NCBI RefSeq assembly: GCF_018847975.1
Contig: NZ_CP072597.1
Span: 5,743,001-5,807,000 of the forward strand
From: Lysobacter sp. K5869
Lineage (GTDB): Bacteria; Pseudomonadota; Gammaproteobacteria; Xanthomonadales; Xanthomonadaceae
Direction: 5' to 3'
DNA length: 64,000 nucleotides
Positions within the stretch are counted from its first letter, which is position 1; every line of letters starts with the position of its first letter. The notes below the pieces were generated by a model, which was not told where the DNA came from, did no database searches, and worked only from the letters and a program-made list of their open reading frames with translations. Both the position numbers and the translations under genes were made by a program. This document shows, one piece after another, positions 43,348 through 51,411 of this stretch.

Positions 43348-44421
43348 TCAGCGCTTCGCCCGCCACGCCGCCAGCAACACCGCGGTCGCCGCCGCGACGT
43401 TGAGGCTTTCGACCCGCCCGGTGCCCGGAATCGACAAGCGCCGGTCGCAGGCCGCGGCCAGTTCGCGGTCCATGCCCTCGCCTTCGGCGCCGAGCACGTA
43501 GATCAAACGCTGCGGCAAGGGCGCAGCGAACACGTTCTCGCCGCCGTCGACCACGGTCGCCGCCAACTCGAAACCGGCGCCGCGCAATTGCGCGACGGCG
43601 TTGTCGCTGCGGCCCAGACGCACCATCGGCACCGCCTCGGCGCCGCCCTCGGCCACGCGCGCGGCGGCGCCGGACAAGGCCAGGGTCGAATCCTTCGGCA
43701 ACAGCACCGCGCTGACGCCGAAGTGCGCGGCCGAACGCAGGATCGCGCCGAGGTTGTGCGGGTTGCCGACGCCGTCGAGCCACAGCGCCAGCTGCGGCCC
43801 CGCCGGCAGATCGCGCAGCCAGGTCGACAGCGGCGCGGGTTCCTCGCGCAGCACTTCGGCCACCACGCCTTCGTGATGGCCGCTGGCGGCGAGCTTGTCC
43901 AGGTCTTGGGTCTCGACCACGCGATAGCCGACCCGGTTGGCCACGCACCAGGCCAGCATCGGCTGCAATTGCGGAATCCGCGGCGCGTCCAGATACAGCT
44001 TGCGCAGCGCTTGCGGCCGCCGCGCGAACACCGCGCGCACCGCGTTCAAACCGTACAGGCGGATCTCGGCGTCGCGGCGGGCGCGCTGCGGATGCGGCGC
44101 GCCCTGGCCTCGGTCGCCCTGATCGTCGTCTTCGTCGTGACGGCGGTGGCCGCGCTCGTGCCGTTCGTGGCGGCCGTCGCGCAGGCGCTGTTCGTGTTCG
44201 CCCTCGTCGTGGCGCGAACGCTGATCGCGGCGTTGATCGCGCGAGTGCGGATGGTGCGAGCCGCCGCGCTCGCGCCACGGCCCCTCGCCTTCGCCGCGGC
44301 CGCCGGCCGGGCCGGCGGGACCGGCGCGGCCAGCGGGACCGGCCGGGCCATGGGAACCGCCCGGACCGCTGGCGCCGCCATACGGATTGCGCGGGCCGCG
44401 CGGGGGATCGTCACGTCGCAT
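43348..44421 (-). CDS. yfiF: YfiF-like TrmH/SpoU-family RNA methyltransferase with long basic N-terminus
   Basis: 357 residues. Residues 1-115 are low-complexity, rich in Gly, Pro, Arg, His and Asp/Glu (for example RHERHERGHRRHDEDDD). Residues about 117-195 are the SpoU substrate-binding domain (RLYGLNAVRAVFARRP, SGHHEGVVAEV). Residues about 205-355 are the knotted SpoU methylase with NPHNLGAILRSAAHFG, LGAEGEGM and IPGTGRVESLNVAAATAVLL. The middle and C-terminal blocks resemble E. coli YfiF, which also has a basic N-terminal tail, more than RlmB. The substrate RNA is not established. Its ATG overlaps the stop of the upstream GNAT gene by 11 bases. Confidence 0.85.
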   Translation of the reverse strand: MRRDDPPRGPRNPYGGASGPGGSHGPAGPAGRAGPAGPAGGRGEGEGPWRERGGSHHPHSRDQRRDQRSRHDEGEHEQRLRDGRHERHERGHRRHDEDDDQGDRGQGAPHPQRARRDAEIRLYGLNAVRAVFARRPQALRKLYLDAPRIPQLQPMLAWCVANRVGYRVVETQDLDKLAASGHHEGVVAEVLREEPAPLSTWLRDLPAGPQLALWLDGVGNPHNLGAILRSAAHFGVSAVLLPKDSTLALSGAAARVAEGGAEAVPMVRLGRSDNAVAQLRGAGFELAATVVDGGENVFAAPLPQRLIYVLGAEGEGMDRELAAACDRRLSIPGTGRVESLNVAAATAVLLAAWRAKR

Positions 44422-44968
44422 CTTGCAGGCTCCTTCTCACCTTCGCGAACACTCGCAGGTCGTGGACGCGGCCGTGTTTGTACACGGCGCAGCGCTGCAC
44501 GCCCTCTTCTTCGAAACCGTTCTTCAACAACACCCGCGCCGACGCCGGATTGGTGTCCAGCACCGTCGCGTGCAACCGATACAAAGCCAGATGCCGCATC
44601 GCCCACGGCGCGAACGCAGCGACCACGCGGGTCATCAGGCCGACGCCCCACAGCGGGCGGCCGAGCCAGTAGCCGAACTCCGCGCCGTGCGCGCGCTCGC
44701 CGCGGCCCGGATGCGCGCCGATCCCGCCGACCGCGCGGCCGCCGACCTCGATGGCGAACACCGGGTGATCGAAATCGACCACTTGGCCTTCGAGGAAACG
44801 CTCGCCGTCCTGGCGCGTGTACGGATACGGAAACCGGTCGCTGAGCCCGCGCGAGACGTCGGCGTCGTTGGCGTAGACGACCAGGCTGTCGAGATCCTCG
44901 CGCGACCACGGGCGCAGCAGGAATTCCTCGCCTCGCGGCAACGGAACGGGGGCGGGGGCGGCGTTCAT
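44411..44968 (-). CDS. GNAT acetyltransferase (RimJ/RimL type)
   Basis: 185 residues. The fold is read from FLLRPWSREDLDSLVVYAND, FAIEVGGRAVGGIGAHPG, EFGYWLGRPLWGVGLMTRVV (the acetyl-CoA P-loop-like turn) and LHATVLDTNPASARVLLKNGFEEEG. RimJ/RimL-type enzymes acetylate protein N-termini or small amines; the substrate is not known. It is immediately upstream of the yfiF-like gene and overlaps it by 11 bases, so the two are coexpressed. Confidence 0.9.
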   Translation of the reverse strand: MNAAPAPVPLPRGEEFLLRPWSREDLDSLVVYANDADVSRGLSDRFPYPYTRQDGERFLEGQVVDFDHPVFAIEVGGRAVGGIGAHPGRGERAHGAEFGYWLGRPLWGVGLMTRVVAAFAPWAMRHLALYRLHATVLDTNPASARVLLKNGFEEEGVQRCAVYKHGRVHDLRVFAKVRRSLQDAT

Positions 44969-45122
44969 GCGCGTAGCCTAATTTCGCCGCCGCCGCGCTG
45001 CAAACGGCCGGCCGGCGGCCGGCGGTACCGGCGCCGGCGCGGCCGATCCGGATGCCTCGCGCGGCGCTCCCAGCGCGGCGGCGGTCGACGCCGTCCGGCC
45101 CCCCGAAGGTCTCGTTTCCGAC

Positions 45123-45218
45123 GGTAGGAGCGGCGTAAGCCGCGACCGCGACAACGCGGCTACGACGAAACCAGCAGCGCGGCCGCGTTGTCGCGGTCGC
45201 GGCTTACGCCGCTCCTAC
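45123..45218. repeat. REPIN of the GTAGGAGCGGCG family
   Basis: Two REPs in opposite orientation (45123-45150 and 45192-45218) enclosing 41 bases that themselves pair (GACAACGCGGC.. with GCCGCGTTGTC). The whole 96-base unit can fold as one long hairpin. It lies just beyond the RND permease stop. Confidence 0.9.
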
Positions 45219-45243
45219 GCGACACGCGAGCCGGCGAGCGCGG

Positions 45244-48200
45244 CTAAGCGTGCCCGCCGACCTGCGGCGTTTCCTCTTCCAATCGCTCCAGTTCCTGCGC
45301 CACCGCCTCCGGCGACTTAGTGAAGCGCGCCAGCAGCACATAGAACGCCGGCACGATGAACAGCGACAGGAGGGTCGAGAACGACACGCCGAAGATCACC
45401 ACGATGCCGATGGTCGCGCGACTGGCCGAGCCCGGGCCGCCGGCCAGCACCAGCGGCACCGCGCCGACCACGGTGGCGATCGAGGTCATCAGGATCGGGC
45501 GCAGGCGCACCGCCGAGGATTCGACGATGGCCTGATGGATGCTGCGGCCTTCGTCGCGCAACTGATTGGCGAATTCGACGATCAGGATGCCGTTCTTCGC
45601 CGCCAAGCCCACCAGCATCACGATGCCGATCTGGCTGAACAAATTCAGCGTGCCGCCGGTCATCCACAGGCCGAGCAAGGCGCCGAGCACGCCCAGCGGC
45701 ACGGTCAGCATGATGACGAAGGGGTGGATGAAGCTCTCGAACTGCGCGGCCAGCACCAGATACACCACCAGCAGCGCCAGGGTGAAGGTCATCAGCACCG
45801 CGCCGCCGGCCTTCTGGTATTCGCGCGATTCGCCCTTCCAGTCGATCTGGGCGTGGTCGGGCAGTTCCTCGGCCACCACTTGGTTGAGCCAGGCCACCGC
45901 CTCGCCCATGGTGTAGCCCGGCGCGAGGCCGGCGCTGACGGTGATCGAGCGCAGGCGGTTGAAGCGGTTGAGGCTGCCGGCCTCGGCCAGTTCCTTGAGC
46001 GTGACCAGATTCGACAGCGGCACCAGCGCGCCGTCGCGCGCGCGCACCTGGATCGCGGCCAGATCGGCCGGCGAGGCGCGCAGCTCACGGTCGGCCTGCA
46101 CCATCACGTCGTACTCCTCGCCGTTCTGCACGAAGGTGGTGACGCGGCGCGAGCCCATCAGGGTTTCCAGCGCGTGGCCGATGTCGGTGACGCTGACGCC
46201 GAGGTCGGCGGCGCGCTGGCGGTCGATCTCCACGCGCATCTGCGGCCGGGTTTCCTTGTAGTCCGAATCGGCGGAGAACAAGCCCTTGTTCTGCTCGATC
46301 CGGGCCAGGATGCGGTCGCGCCATTGCGCCAGTTCGGCGTATTCGGGGCCGCCGAGCACGATCTGCACCGGCTGCCCGCGCGTGCGCACCAGCCCGCCGC
46401 CGACCTGCGGCATCGCGCGCACGCCGGTGAGCTGGCTGAGTTCGCCGCGCAGGCTGTCGGCGACCTGCGCGGTGCTCTTCTCGCGCTTGTCCCAATCCTG
46501 CAGGAACACCGCGATGCGGCCGGTGTGCATCTCCTCGCTGGCGCCGAAGCCGCCGGGCACGCGCGGGTTGTAGCGCTGGATGGTCTCGTTCGGGCCGGTG
46601 TGCGCGGCGACGATCTTCTCGACCTGCTGCACCTGCTTGACCGTGTAGTCGTAGCCCGCGCCTTCCGGGCCGAGGATGGAAATCTGGAACGAGCCGCGAT
46701 CCTCCTGCGGCGCCAGCTCCGACGGCACCAACTTGAACAGGCCGAAGCTCAGCGCCAGCGACGCCAGCATCAGCGCGCCGAACAGCCACGGCCGTTCGAC
46801 CGAACGGTCGAGCAGGCGCTTATAGCCCTGGCTCAGCGCGTCCAGGCGGGCGTTGATCCAGCGGTTGACCGGGTTGGATTTTTCCTGCGTGTGCGGACGC
46901 ACGAACTTCGACGACATCATCGGCGTCAGGGTCAGCGCCACGAACGCCGACAGCGCCACCGCGCCGGCCAGCGCCACCGACAGCTCGCGGAACAAACGCC
47001 CGGTGTTGCCTTCCATGAAGCCCACCGGCAGGAACACCGCCACCAGCACCGCAGTGGTGGCGATCACCGCGAAGGCGACCTGCTTGGTGCCGCGCGCGGC
47101 CGCGACCAGCGCCGGCTCGCCGAGGTCGGCGCGGCGCTGGATGTTCTCCAGCACCACGATCGCGTCGTCCACCACCAGGCCGATGCACAGCACCAGCGCG
47201 AGCAAGGTCAGCAGGTTGATCGAGAAGCCGAACGCGTACAGCGGAATGAACGCGGCGATCAGGCACACCGGCACCGTCACCGCCGGGATCAGCGCGGCGC
47301 GGAAGCTGCCGAGGAACAGCCAGATCACGATCAGCACCAGGACGATGGCTTCGATCAGCGTGTGATAGACGCGCTCGACCGCCGATTCGATGAAGACCGT
47401 GGTGTCGAAGGCGACGAAGATGTCGGTGCCTTCGGGCAGGGTCGGGCGGATCTTGTCGGCTTCCGCGCGCACTGCGCGGGCGACGTCGAGGCTGTTGGCG
47501 GTCGAGGTCTTGACGATGCCCAAGCCGATGTTCGGCTCGCCGTTGCTGCGGTAGTAGGCGCGGCGCTCGGCCGATTGCAGTTCGATCTTGGCCACGTCGC
47601 CCAAGCGCACCACGTAGCCGTCGGCGCCCTTCTTCAGCGGGATCTGGGCGAAGTCGGCCGGCTTTTGGTAGCTGCGCGCCACGCGCAGGGTGAAGTCGCG
47701 CGATTGCGATTCGATCCGCCCGGCCGGCAGCTCGACGTTCTCCGAGCGCAGCGCGTTCTCGACTTCGTTGACGGTGATGCCGCGCGCGGCCAGCGCGTCC
47801 TGGTTGAGCCAGATGCGCATGGCGTAACGCTGCTGGCCGCCGATGCGGACCTGGGCGACGCCGTCGACCGAGGACAGACGGTCGACGATGTAGCGGTCGG
47901 CGTAATCCGACAACTGCAGCGTGTCCATCTTCTTCGAGCTCATGTTGAGCCACAGCACCGGGTCGGCGTCGCTCTCGACCTTCTCCACTTCCGGCGGATC
48001 GGCCTCGTCGGGCATGCGGTCCATGACCCGGCTGACCGCGTCGCGCACGTCGTTGGCGGCGGCCTCGATGTCGCGCTGCAAGGTGAATTCGATGCTGACC
48101 GAGGCGCGGCCGTTGACGCTGCGCGATTCGATGGTCTCGATGCCCTCGATCCCGGCCAGCGCGTCTTCCAGCACCTGGGTGATGCGGGTTTCCACCACCG

Positions 48201-48369
48201 CCGCCGAGGCGCCGGGATAGGTCACGTCGACCGAGACGATGGGCGGATCGATCGCCGGCAGTTCGCGCAACGTCAGGCGCGAGAACGCCATGACGCCGAG
48301 CACGATCAGCAACAGGCTCATGACCGTGGCGAACACCGGCCGGCGGATGGAAACGTCGGACAGCTTCAT
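45244..48369 (-). CDS. RND multidrug efflux permease (HAE1/AcrB type)
   Basis: 1041 residues, the expected length. MKLSDVSIRRPVFATVMSLLLIVLG is the usual N-terminus, and LVLCIGLVVDDAIVVLENIQ carries the proton-relay Asp pair of TM4. The protein has twelve TM helices and two large periplasmic loops. It exports drugs or lipophilic compounds using the proton gradient, with the adaptor encoded upstream. The start overlaps (ATGA) the stop of the 60-codon gene before it. No outer-membrane channel gene is in the operon, so a TolC-like protein must come from elsewhere. Confidence 0.95.
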   Translation of the reverse strand: MKLSDVSIRRPVFATVMSLLLIVLGVMAFSRLTLRELPAIDPPIVSVDVTYPGASAAVVETRITQVLEDALAGIEGIETIESRSVNGRASVSIEFTLQRDIEAAANDVRDAVSRVMDRMPDEADPPEVEKVESDADPVLWLNMSSKKMDTLQLSDYADRYIVDRLSSVDGVAQVRIGGQQRYAMRIWLNQDALAARGITVNEVENALRSENVELPAGRIESQSRDFTLRVARSYQKPADFAQIPLKKGADGYVVRLGDVAKIELQSAERRAYYRSNGEPNIGLGIVKTSTANSLDVARAVRAEADKIRPTLPEGTDIFVAFDTTVFIESAVERVYHTLIEAIVLVLIVIWLFLGSFRAALIPAVTVPVCLIAAFIPLYAFGFSINLLTLLALVLCIGLVVDDAIVVLENIQRRADLGEPALVAAARGTKQVAFAVIATTAVLVAVFLPVGFMEGNTGRLFRELSVALAGAVALSAFVALTLTPMMSSKFVRPHTQEKSNPVNRWINARLDALSQGYKRLLDRSVERPWLFGALMLASLALSFGLFKLVPSELAPQEDRGSFQISILGPEGAGYDYTVKQVQQVEKIVAAHTGPNETIQRYNPRVPGGFGASEEMHTGRIAVFLQDWDKREKSTAQVADSLRGELSQLTGVRAMPQVGGGLVRTRGQPVQIVLGGPEYAELAQWRDRILARIEQNKGLFSADSDYKETRPQMRVEIDRQRAADLGVSVTDIGHALETLMGSRRVTTFVQNGEEYDVMVQADRELRASPADLAAIQVRARDGALVPLSNLVTLKELAEAGSLNRFNRLRSITVSAGLAPGYTMGEAVAWLNQVVAEELPDHAQIDWKGESREYQKAGGAVLMTFTLALLVVYLVLAAQFESFIHPFVIMLTVPLGVLGALLGLWMTGGTLNLFSQIGIVMLVGLAAKNGILIVEFANQLRDEGRSIHQAIVESSAVRLRPILMTSIATVVGAVPLVLAGGPGSASRATIGIVVIFGVSFSTLLSLFIVPAFYVLLARFTKSPEAVAQELERLEEETPQVGGHA

Positions 48370-48548
48370 CGGCGCGGGGTCCCGTCGCCGCCGCGGCGCG
48401 TCGGCGCGCCGCGCTTGGCCGGGACGTAGACCGGCGCGCGGCCGCTTCCGTCGCGCGTCGGGCCGCCCTCGTTCGGCTGGACCGCCGGCACCACGGCACG
48501 CAGCAATTTCAGCACCCGCGCCTTCAACGCCCGCGCCGCCTCAGCCAT
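48366..48548 (-). CDS. Small protein between RND adaptor and pump, function unknown
   Basis: 60 residues. The ATG at 48548 lies 8 bases inside the 3' end of the adaptor gene, and the stop overlaps the pump ATG (ATGA), so it fills the adaptor-pump gap precisely. Residues 1-24 form an amphipathic, positively charged helix (AEAARALKARVLKLLRAVV); the tail is Gly/Arg/Pro-rich. No family is recognised. The tight coupling on both sides argues for translation, though the frame could serve mainly as a coupling device. Small proteins such as AcrZ modulate RND pumps in other bacteria, but there is no sequence similarity to claim here. Confidence 0.55.
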   Translation of the reverse strand: MAEAARALKARVLKLLRAVVPAVQPNEGGPTRDGSGRAPVYVPAKRGAPTRRGGDGTPRR

Positions 48549-49665
48549 TGCGGCCGTCCTTGTGTGCATCCGTCGGCGCGCCGGCCTCGCGCGTCTGCGC
48601 GCCGGCCGCCTGCACCTTGCTGCCGGCGCGCAGCTTGCCGGTGCCGTCGACGACGATGGTGTCGCCGATCTTCAAGCCGTCGGTGATTTCCGCCAGCCCT
48701 TCGCGGCGCGAGCCGACCTGCACGTCGGCGCGCTCGACCGTGGCGTCGGGCTTGAGCCGGTAGACGTAAGCGTCGGCGCCGACCTGCACCACCGAAATCT
48801 CCGGCACCAGCAGCGCCTGCCGCTCGGGCTGCAACAGCGTCACCTGCACCAGCATGCCCGGGCGCAGCAGATGGCCGGGGTTGGGGAAATCGGCGCGCAC
48901 GATCACCGCGCGCGTGGCCGGATCGACGCGCGCGTCGACCGTGCCGACTTCGCCCTCGAAACGCTTGCCGGCGTAAGCGGCGCTGGTGCCGCTCACGCGC
49001 TGGCCCTTGGCCACGCGCGCGAGCAGAGTTTCCGGCACCGGGAAATCGATGTAGACGCGCTCGGTGTCGTCGAGCGTGGCGATCGCCGTGCCCGGCGTCA
49101 CCAGCGAGCCGGGGCTGACCTGGCGGATGCCGAGCACGCCGGCGAACGGCGCGCGCACCTGACGGTCGCCGATGTCGGCCTTCATCTGCTCGACCCGCGC
49201 GCGGGTCGTGTCGCGAGTGGCGCGCTGGGTGTCCAAGGCCGAACGCGCGATCAGCTGCTGCGCGGCGAGCTCGGTCTGGCGCTGATACAGCTGCTCGGCT
49301 TCCTTGGCCGCGGCCTCGGCCTGGGCCAGCGCGGCCTGCTGGGCCTTGCCGCTGAGGGTGACCAGCGACTGTCCGGCGGCGACGTGGTCGCCGCTGTCGA
49401 AATGCACGCTCTGCACGATCTCGCTGACCTTGGCGGTGACCGTGATCGACTCGCGCGCCTTGACGTTGCCCAGCGCCTGCACGGTGTCGTTCCAGGCGCG
49501 CAGATGCACCTGTTCGGTCGTCACCGGCGTCGGCCGGTCGCCTTGTCCGCCGCCGGGACCGCCGCCGCCATGCCCGGCCTGCGGCTGGCCGCCTTTGCCG
49601 CAGGCCGCCAGGGCCAGGGCGAGCGCGAGGAAACAGCCGGTACGAAGGGCGGAACGTGGTCGCAT
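48541..49665 (-). CDS. RND periplasmic adaptor (membrane fusion) lipoprotein
   Basis: 374 residues. The N-terminus has a lipobox ALAAC (Cys22) and a Gly-rich linker. The hairpin, barrel-sandwich and beta-barrel domains follow: VTTEQVHLRAWNDTVQALG, RAPFAGVLGIRQVSPGSLV, LRPGMLVQVTLLQPERQALLVPE. It bridges the inner-membrane pump to an outer-membrane channel. First gene of the operon; the 277-base gap upstream to cysK holds its promoter. Confidence 0.93.
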   Translation of the reverse strand: MRPRSALRTGCFLALALALAACGKGGQPQAGHGGGGPGGGQGDRPTPVTTEQVHLRAWNDTVQALGNVKARESITVTAKVSEIVQSVHFDSGDHVAAGQSLVTLSGKAQQAALAQAEAAAKEAEQLYQRQTELAAQQLIARSALDTQRATRDTTRARVEQMKADIGDRQVRAPFAGVLGIRQVSPGSLVTPGTAIATLDDTERVYIDFPVPETLLARVAKGQRVSGTSAAYAGKRFEGEVGTVDARVDPATRAVIVRADFPNPGHLLRPGMLVQVTLLQPERQALLVPEISVVQVGADAYVYRLKPDATVERADVQVGSRREGLAEITDGLKIGDTIVVDGTGKLRAGSKVQAAGAQTREAGAPTDAHKDGRNG

Positions 49666-49942
49666 GCGGTTCTCTGAACGGGGCGGGCCCGAAGGCGATG
49701 GCGCGGATCGGAGCGGCGTCCCTCTCCCTAAGGGGCGCCGCGCGGGCCGTCCGGGCGGACGGCGAAGCCGCGCGATTCTAGCGGTCGCGTATGAACGTGC
49801 GCGTGGGCCATTGGTTGACCGCCGTCACCCCAAATTCGGCAAAGCCGCGCGCCGCGGTGTTGCCGCGCCGCAACGGCCGCCGGCACGGTCGCGGTGCGCG
49901 GCCGGGGGCATACTCCAGACTTCCCCCTCGGAGCCGTCCGCC

Positions 49943-50899
49943 ATGATCTACGACAGCATCCTGCAGACCATCGGCCGCACCCCGGTGGTGCGCCTGCACC
50001 GGCTCGCGCCGGGCCACGTCACCCTCTACGCCAAGGTCGAGGCGTTCAATCCGGGCGGCTCGGTCAAGGACCGGCTGGCGCTGGCGATCGTCCTCGACGC
50101 CGAGGCGCGCGGCCAGCTCAAGCCCGGCGACACCGTGATCGAAGCGACCTCGGGCAACACCGGCGTGGCTCTGGCGATGGTGTGCGCGGCGCGCGGCTAC
50201 CGCTTCGTCGCGGTGATGACCGAAACCTTCTCGATCGAGCGGCGCAAGCTGATGCGCGCCTACGGCGCCAAGGTGATCCTGTCGCCGGCCGCCGAACGCG
50301 GCAGCGGCATGGTCCGGCGCGCGGCCGAACTGGCCGAGAAGCACGGCTGGTTCCTCGCCCACCAGTTCGAGAACCCGGCCAACCCCGCGTTCCACCGCAA
50401 CACCACCGCCGCCGAGATCCTGCAGGACTTCGCCGGCCGCCGCCTCGACCACTTCGTCACCGGCTGGGGCACCGGCGGCACCCTCACCGGCGTGGCCGAG
50501 ATGCTGCGCGTGGCGCGCCCGGAAGTGCGCATCACCGCCAGCGAACCCGCCGGCGCCGCGCTGCTCAGCGGCAAGCAATGGCAACCGCACAAGATCCAAG
50601 GCTGGACCCCGGACTTCATCCCCGCCGTGCTCAACCGCGACGCCGCGCACGAGGTCCTGCCCGTCGACGACGTCCTCGCCCGCGACACCGCGCGCCGCCT
50701 GGCCTCCGAGGAAGGCCTGTTCGTCGGCATTTCCGCCGGCGCGACGATGGCCGCGGCGTTGCAAGTCGCGCAGAACGCCGAACCCGGCGCGACGATCCTG
50801 GCGATGCTGCCGGACACCGGCGAGCGTTACCTCAGCACGTTCCTGTTCGAGGGCGTGAACGAAGGCAGCGACGACGAATGGTTGGCGTCGTTGGAGTGA
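49943..50899 (+). CDS. cysK: Cysteine synthase (O-acetylserine sulfhydrylase)
   Basis: 318 residues. It makes cysteine from O-acetylserine and sulfide with PLP. NPGGSVKDRLAL holds the PLP Lys (K42), ATSGNTGVALAMV the asparagine loop, and GTGGTLTGVAEMLR the phosphate-binding glycine loop. The length and N-terminus fit CysK; CysM is the alternative, but the motifs and the ETFSIERRKLMRAYGA loop favour CysK. Divergent from the RND operon. Confidence 0.92.
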   Translation: MIYDSILQTIGRTPVVRLHRLAPGHVTLYAKVEAFNPGGSVKDRLALAIVLDAEARGQLKPGDTVIEATSGNTGVALAMVCAARGYRFVAVMTETFSIERRKLMRAYGAKVILSPAAERGSGMVRRAAELAEKHGWFLAHQFENPANPAFHRNTTAAEILQDFAGRRLDHFVTGWGTGGTLTGVAEMLRVARPEVRITASEPAGAALLSGKQWQPHKIQGWTPDFIPAVLNRDAAHEVLPVDDVLARDTARRLASEEGLFVGISAGATMAAALQVAQNAEPGATILAMLPDTGERYLSTFLFEGVNEGSDDEWLASLE

Positions 50900-50909
50900 C
50901 GAAGTCGCC

Positions 50910-51057
50910 GTAGGAGCGGCGTGAGCCGCGATGAATCATCGGCTGCGATGGAGTTTCCGTCGTAGTCGAATTGTCGCGGTCGCAGCTCGCGCAGCTCCTA
51001 CAGGATCTCCGGCCGGTTTCGTTTCCGACTGTAGGAGCTGCGCAAGCTGCGACCGCG
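50910..51057. repeat. Three REPs, two with compensated stem changes
   Basis: 50910-50931 (plus, standard), 50975-51002 (minus) and 51030-51057 (plus). The last two have AGCTGCGCAAGCTGC in place of AGCGGCGCAAGCCGC. Both arms of the stem changed together, so pairing is preserved. Confidence 0.85.
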
Positions 51058-51108
51058 AAAACGCAACAACGGCGCAATCACCCTATCCGCACGACACGGC
51101 AAGCACCG

Positions 51109-51360
51109 CTGTTGCTGTTGCTGTTGCCGTTCGCCTTGACGGATCTCCGACCGAAGCCCACGCCCCGCAGCCCCGGAGGGCGTGCGCATGGATGCGCACG
51201 CGCGCCATGGGTCAGGATGACCCTTATGGCGCGGCCCCGCGCAACGCTGAGCCCTAGTGGCTCTTGATTCGAAAACAAGGAAAGCGCCTTTCTTTGGTTA
51301 CTTTCTTTGGCAAGACAAAGAAAGTGACCCGGCCGCTTGCGGACGGAACGCTCTTGATCG
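51109..51360 (-). repeat. Dispersed structured repeat, copy 2 (inverted)
   Basis: Matches the minus-strand version of 22-277 along its whole length. It retains the ACTTTCTTTG/CAAAGAAAGT hairpin (51300-51327), the GGTCA/TGACC hairpin near 51211-51222, the palindromic GCGCATGGATGCGC near 51184-51198 and the CAACAG tract. Differences are scattered point changes. Function unknown. Confidence 0.75.
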
Positions 51361-51411
51361 CAGCTCGTCATCACCCGCAACAACAACAACAACGACAAAA
51401 CCACCCCACAC

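Larger units (their letters stand above)
50900..51411. other. Intergenic filled by REPs and a dispersed repeat
   Basis: 512 bases with no gene: three REP copies (50910-51057), then the structured repeat (51109-51360). A CAA-rich tract follows at about 51377-51398. It separates cysK from the convergent L7/L12-repeat gene. Confidence 0.6.

Noticed and set aside
22..51360. A 51-kb composite transposon bounded by the inverted repeats
   Set aside because: No transposase or target duplication is seen, and the interior consists of housekeeping genes such as ilvE, thiG and cysK.
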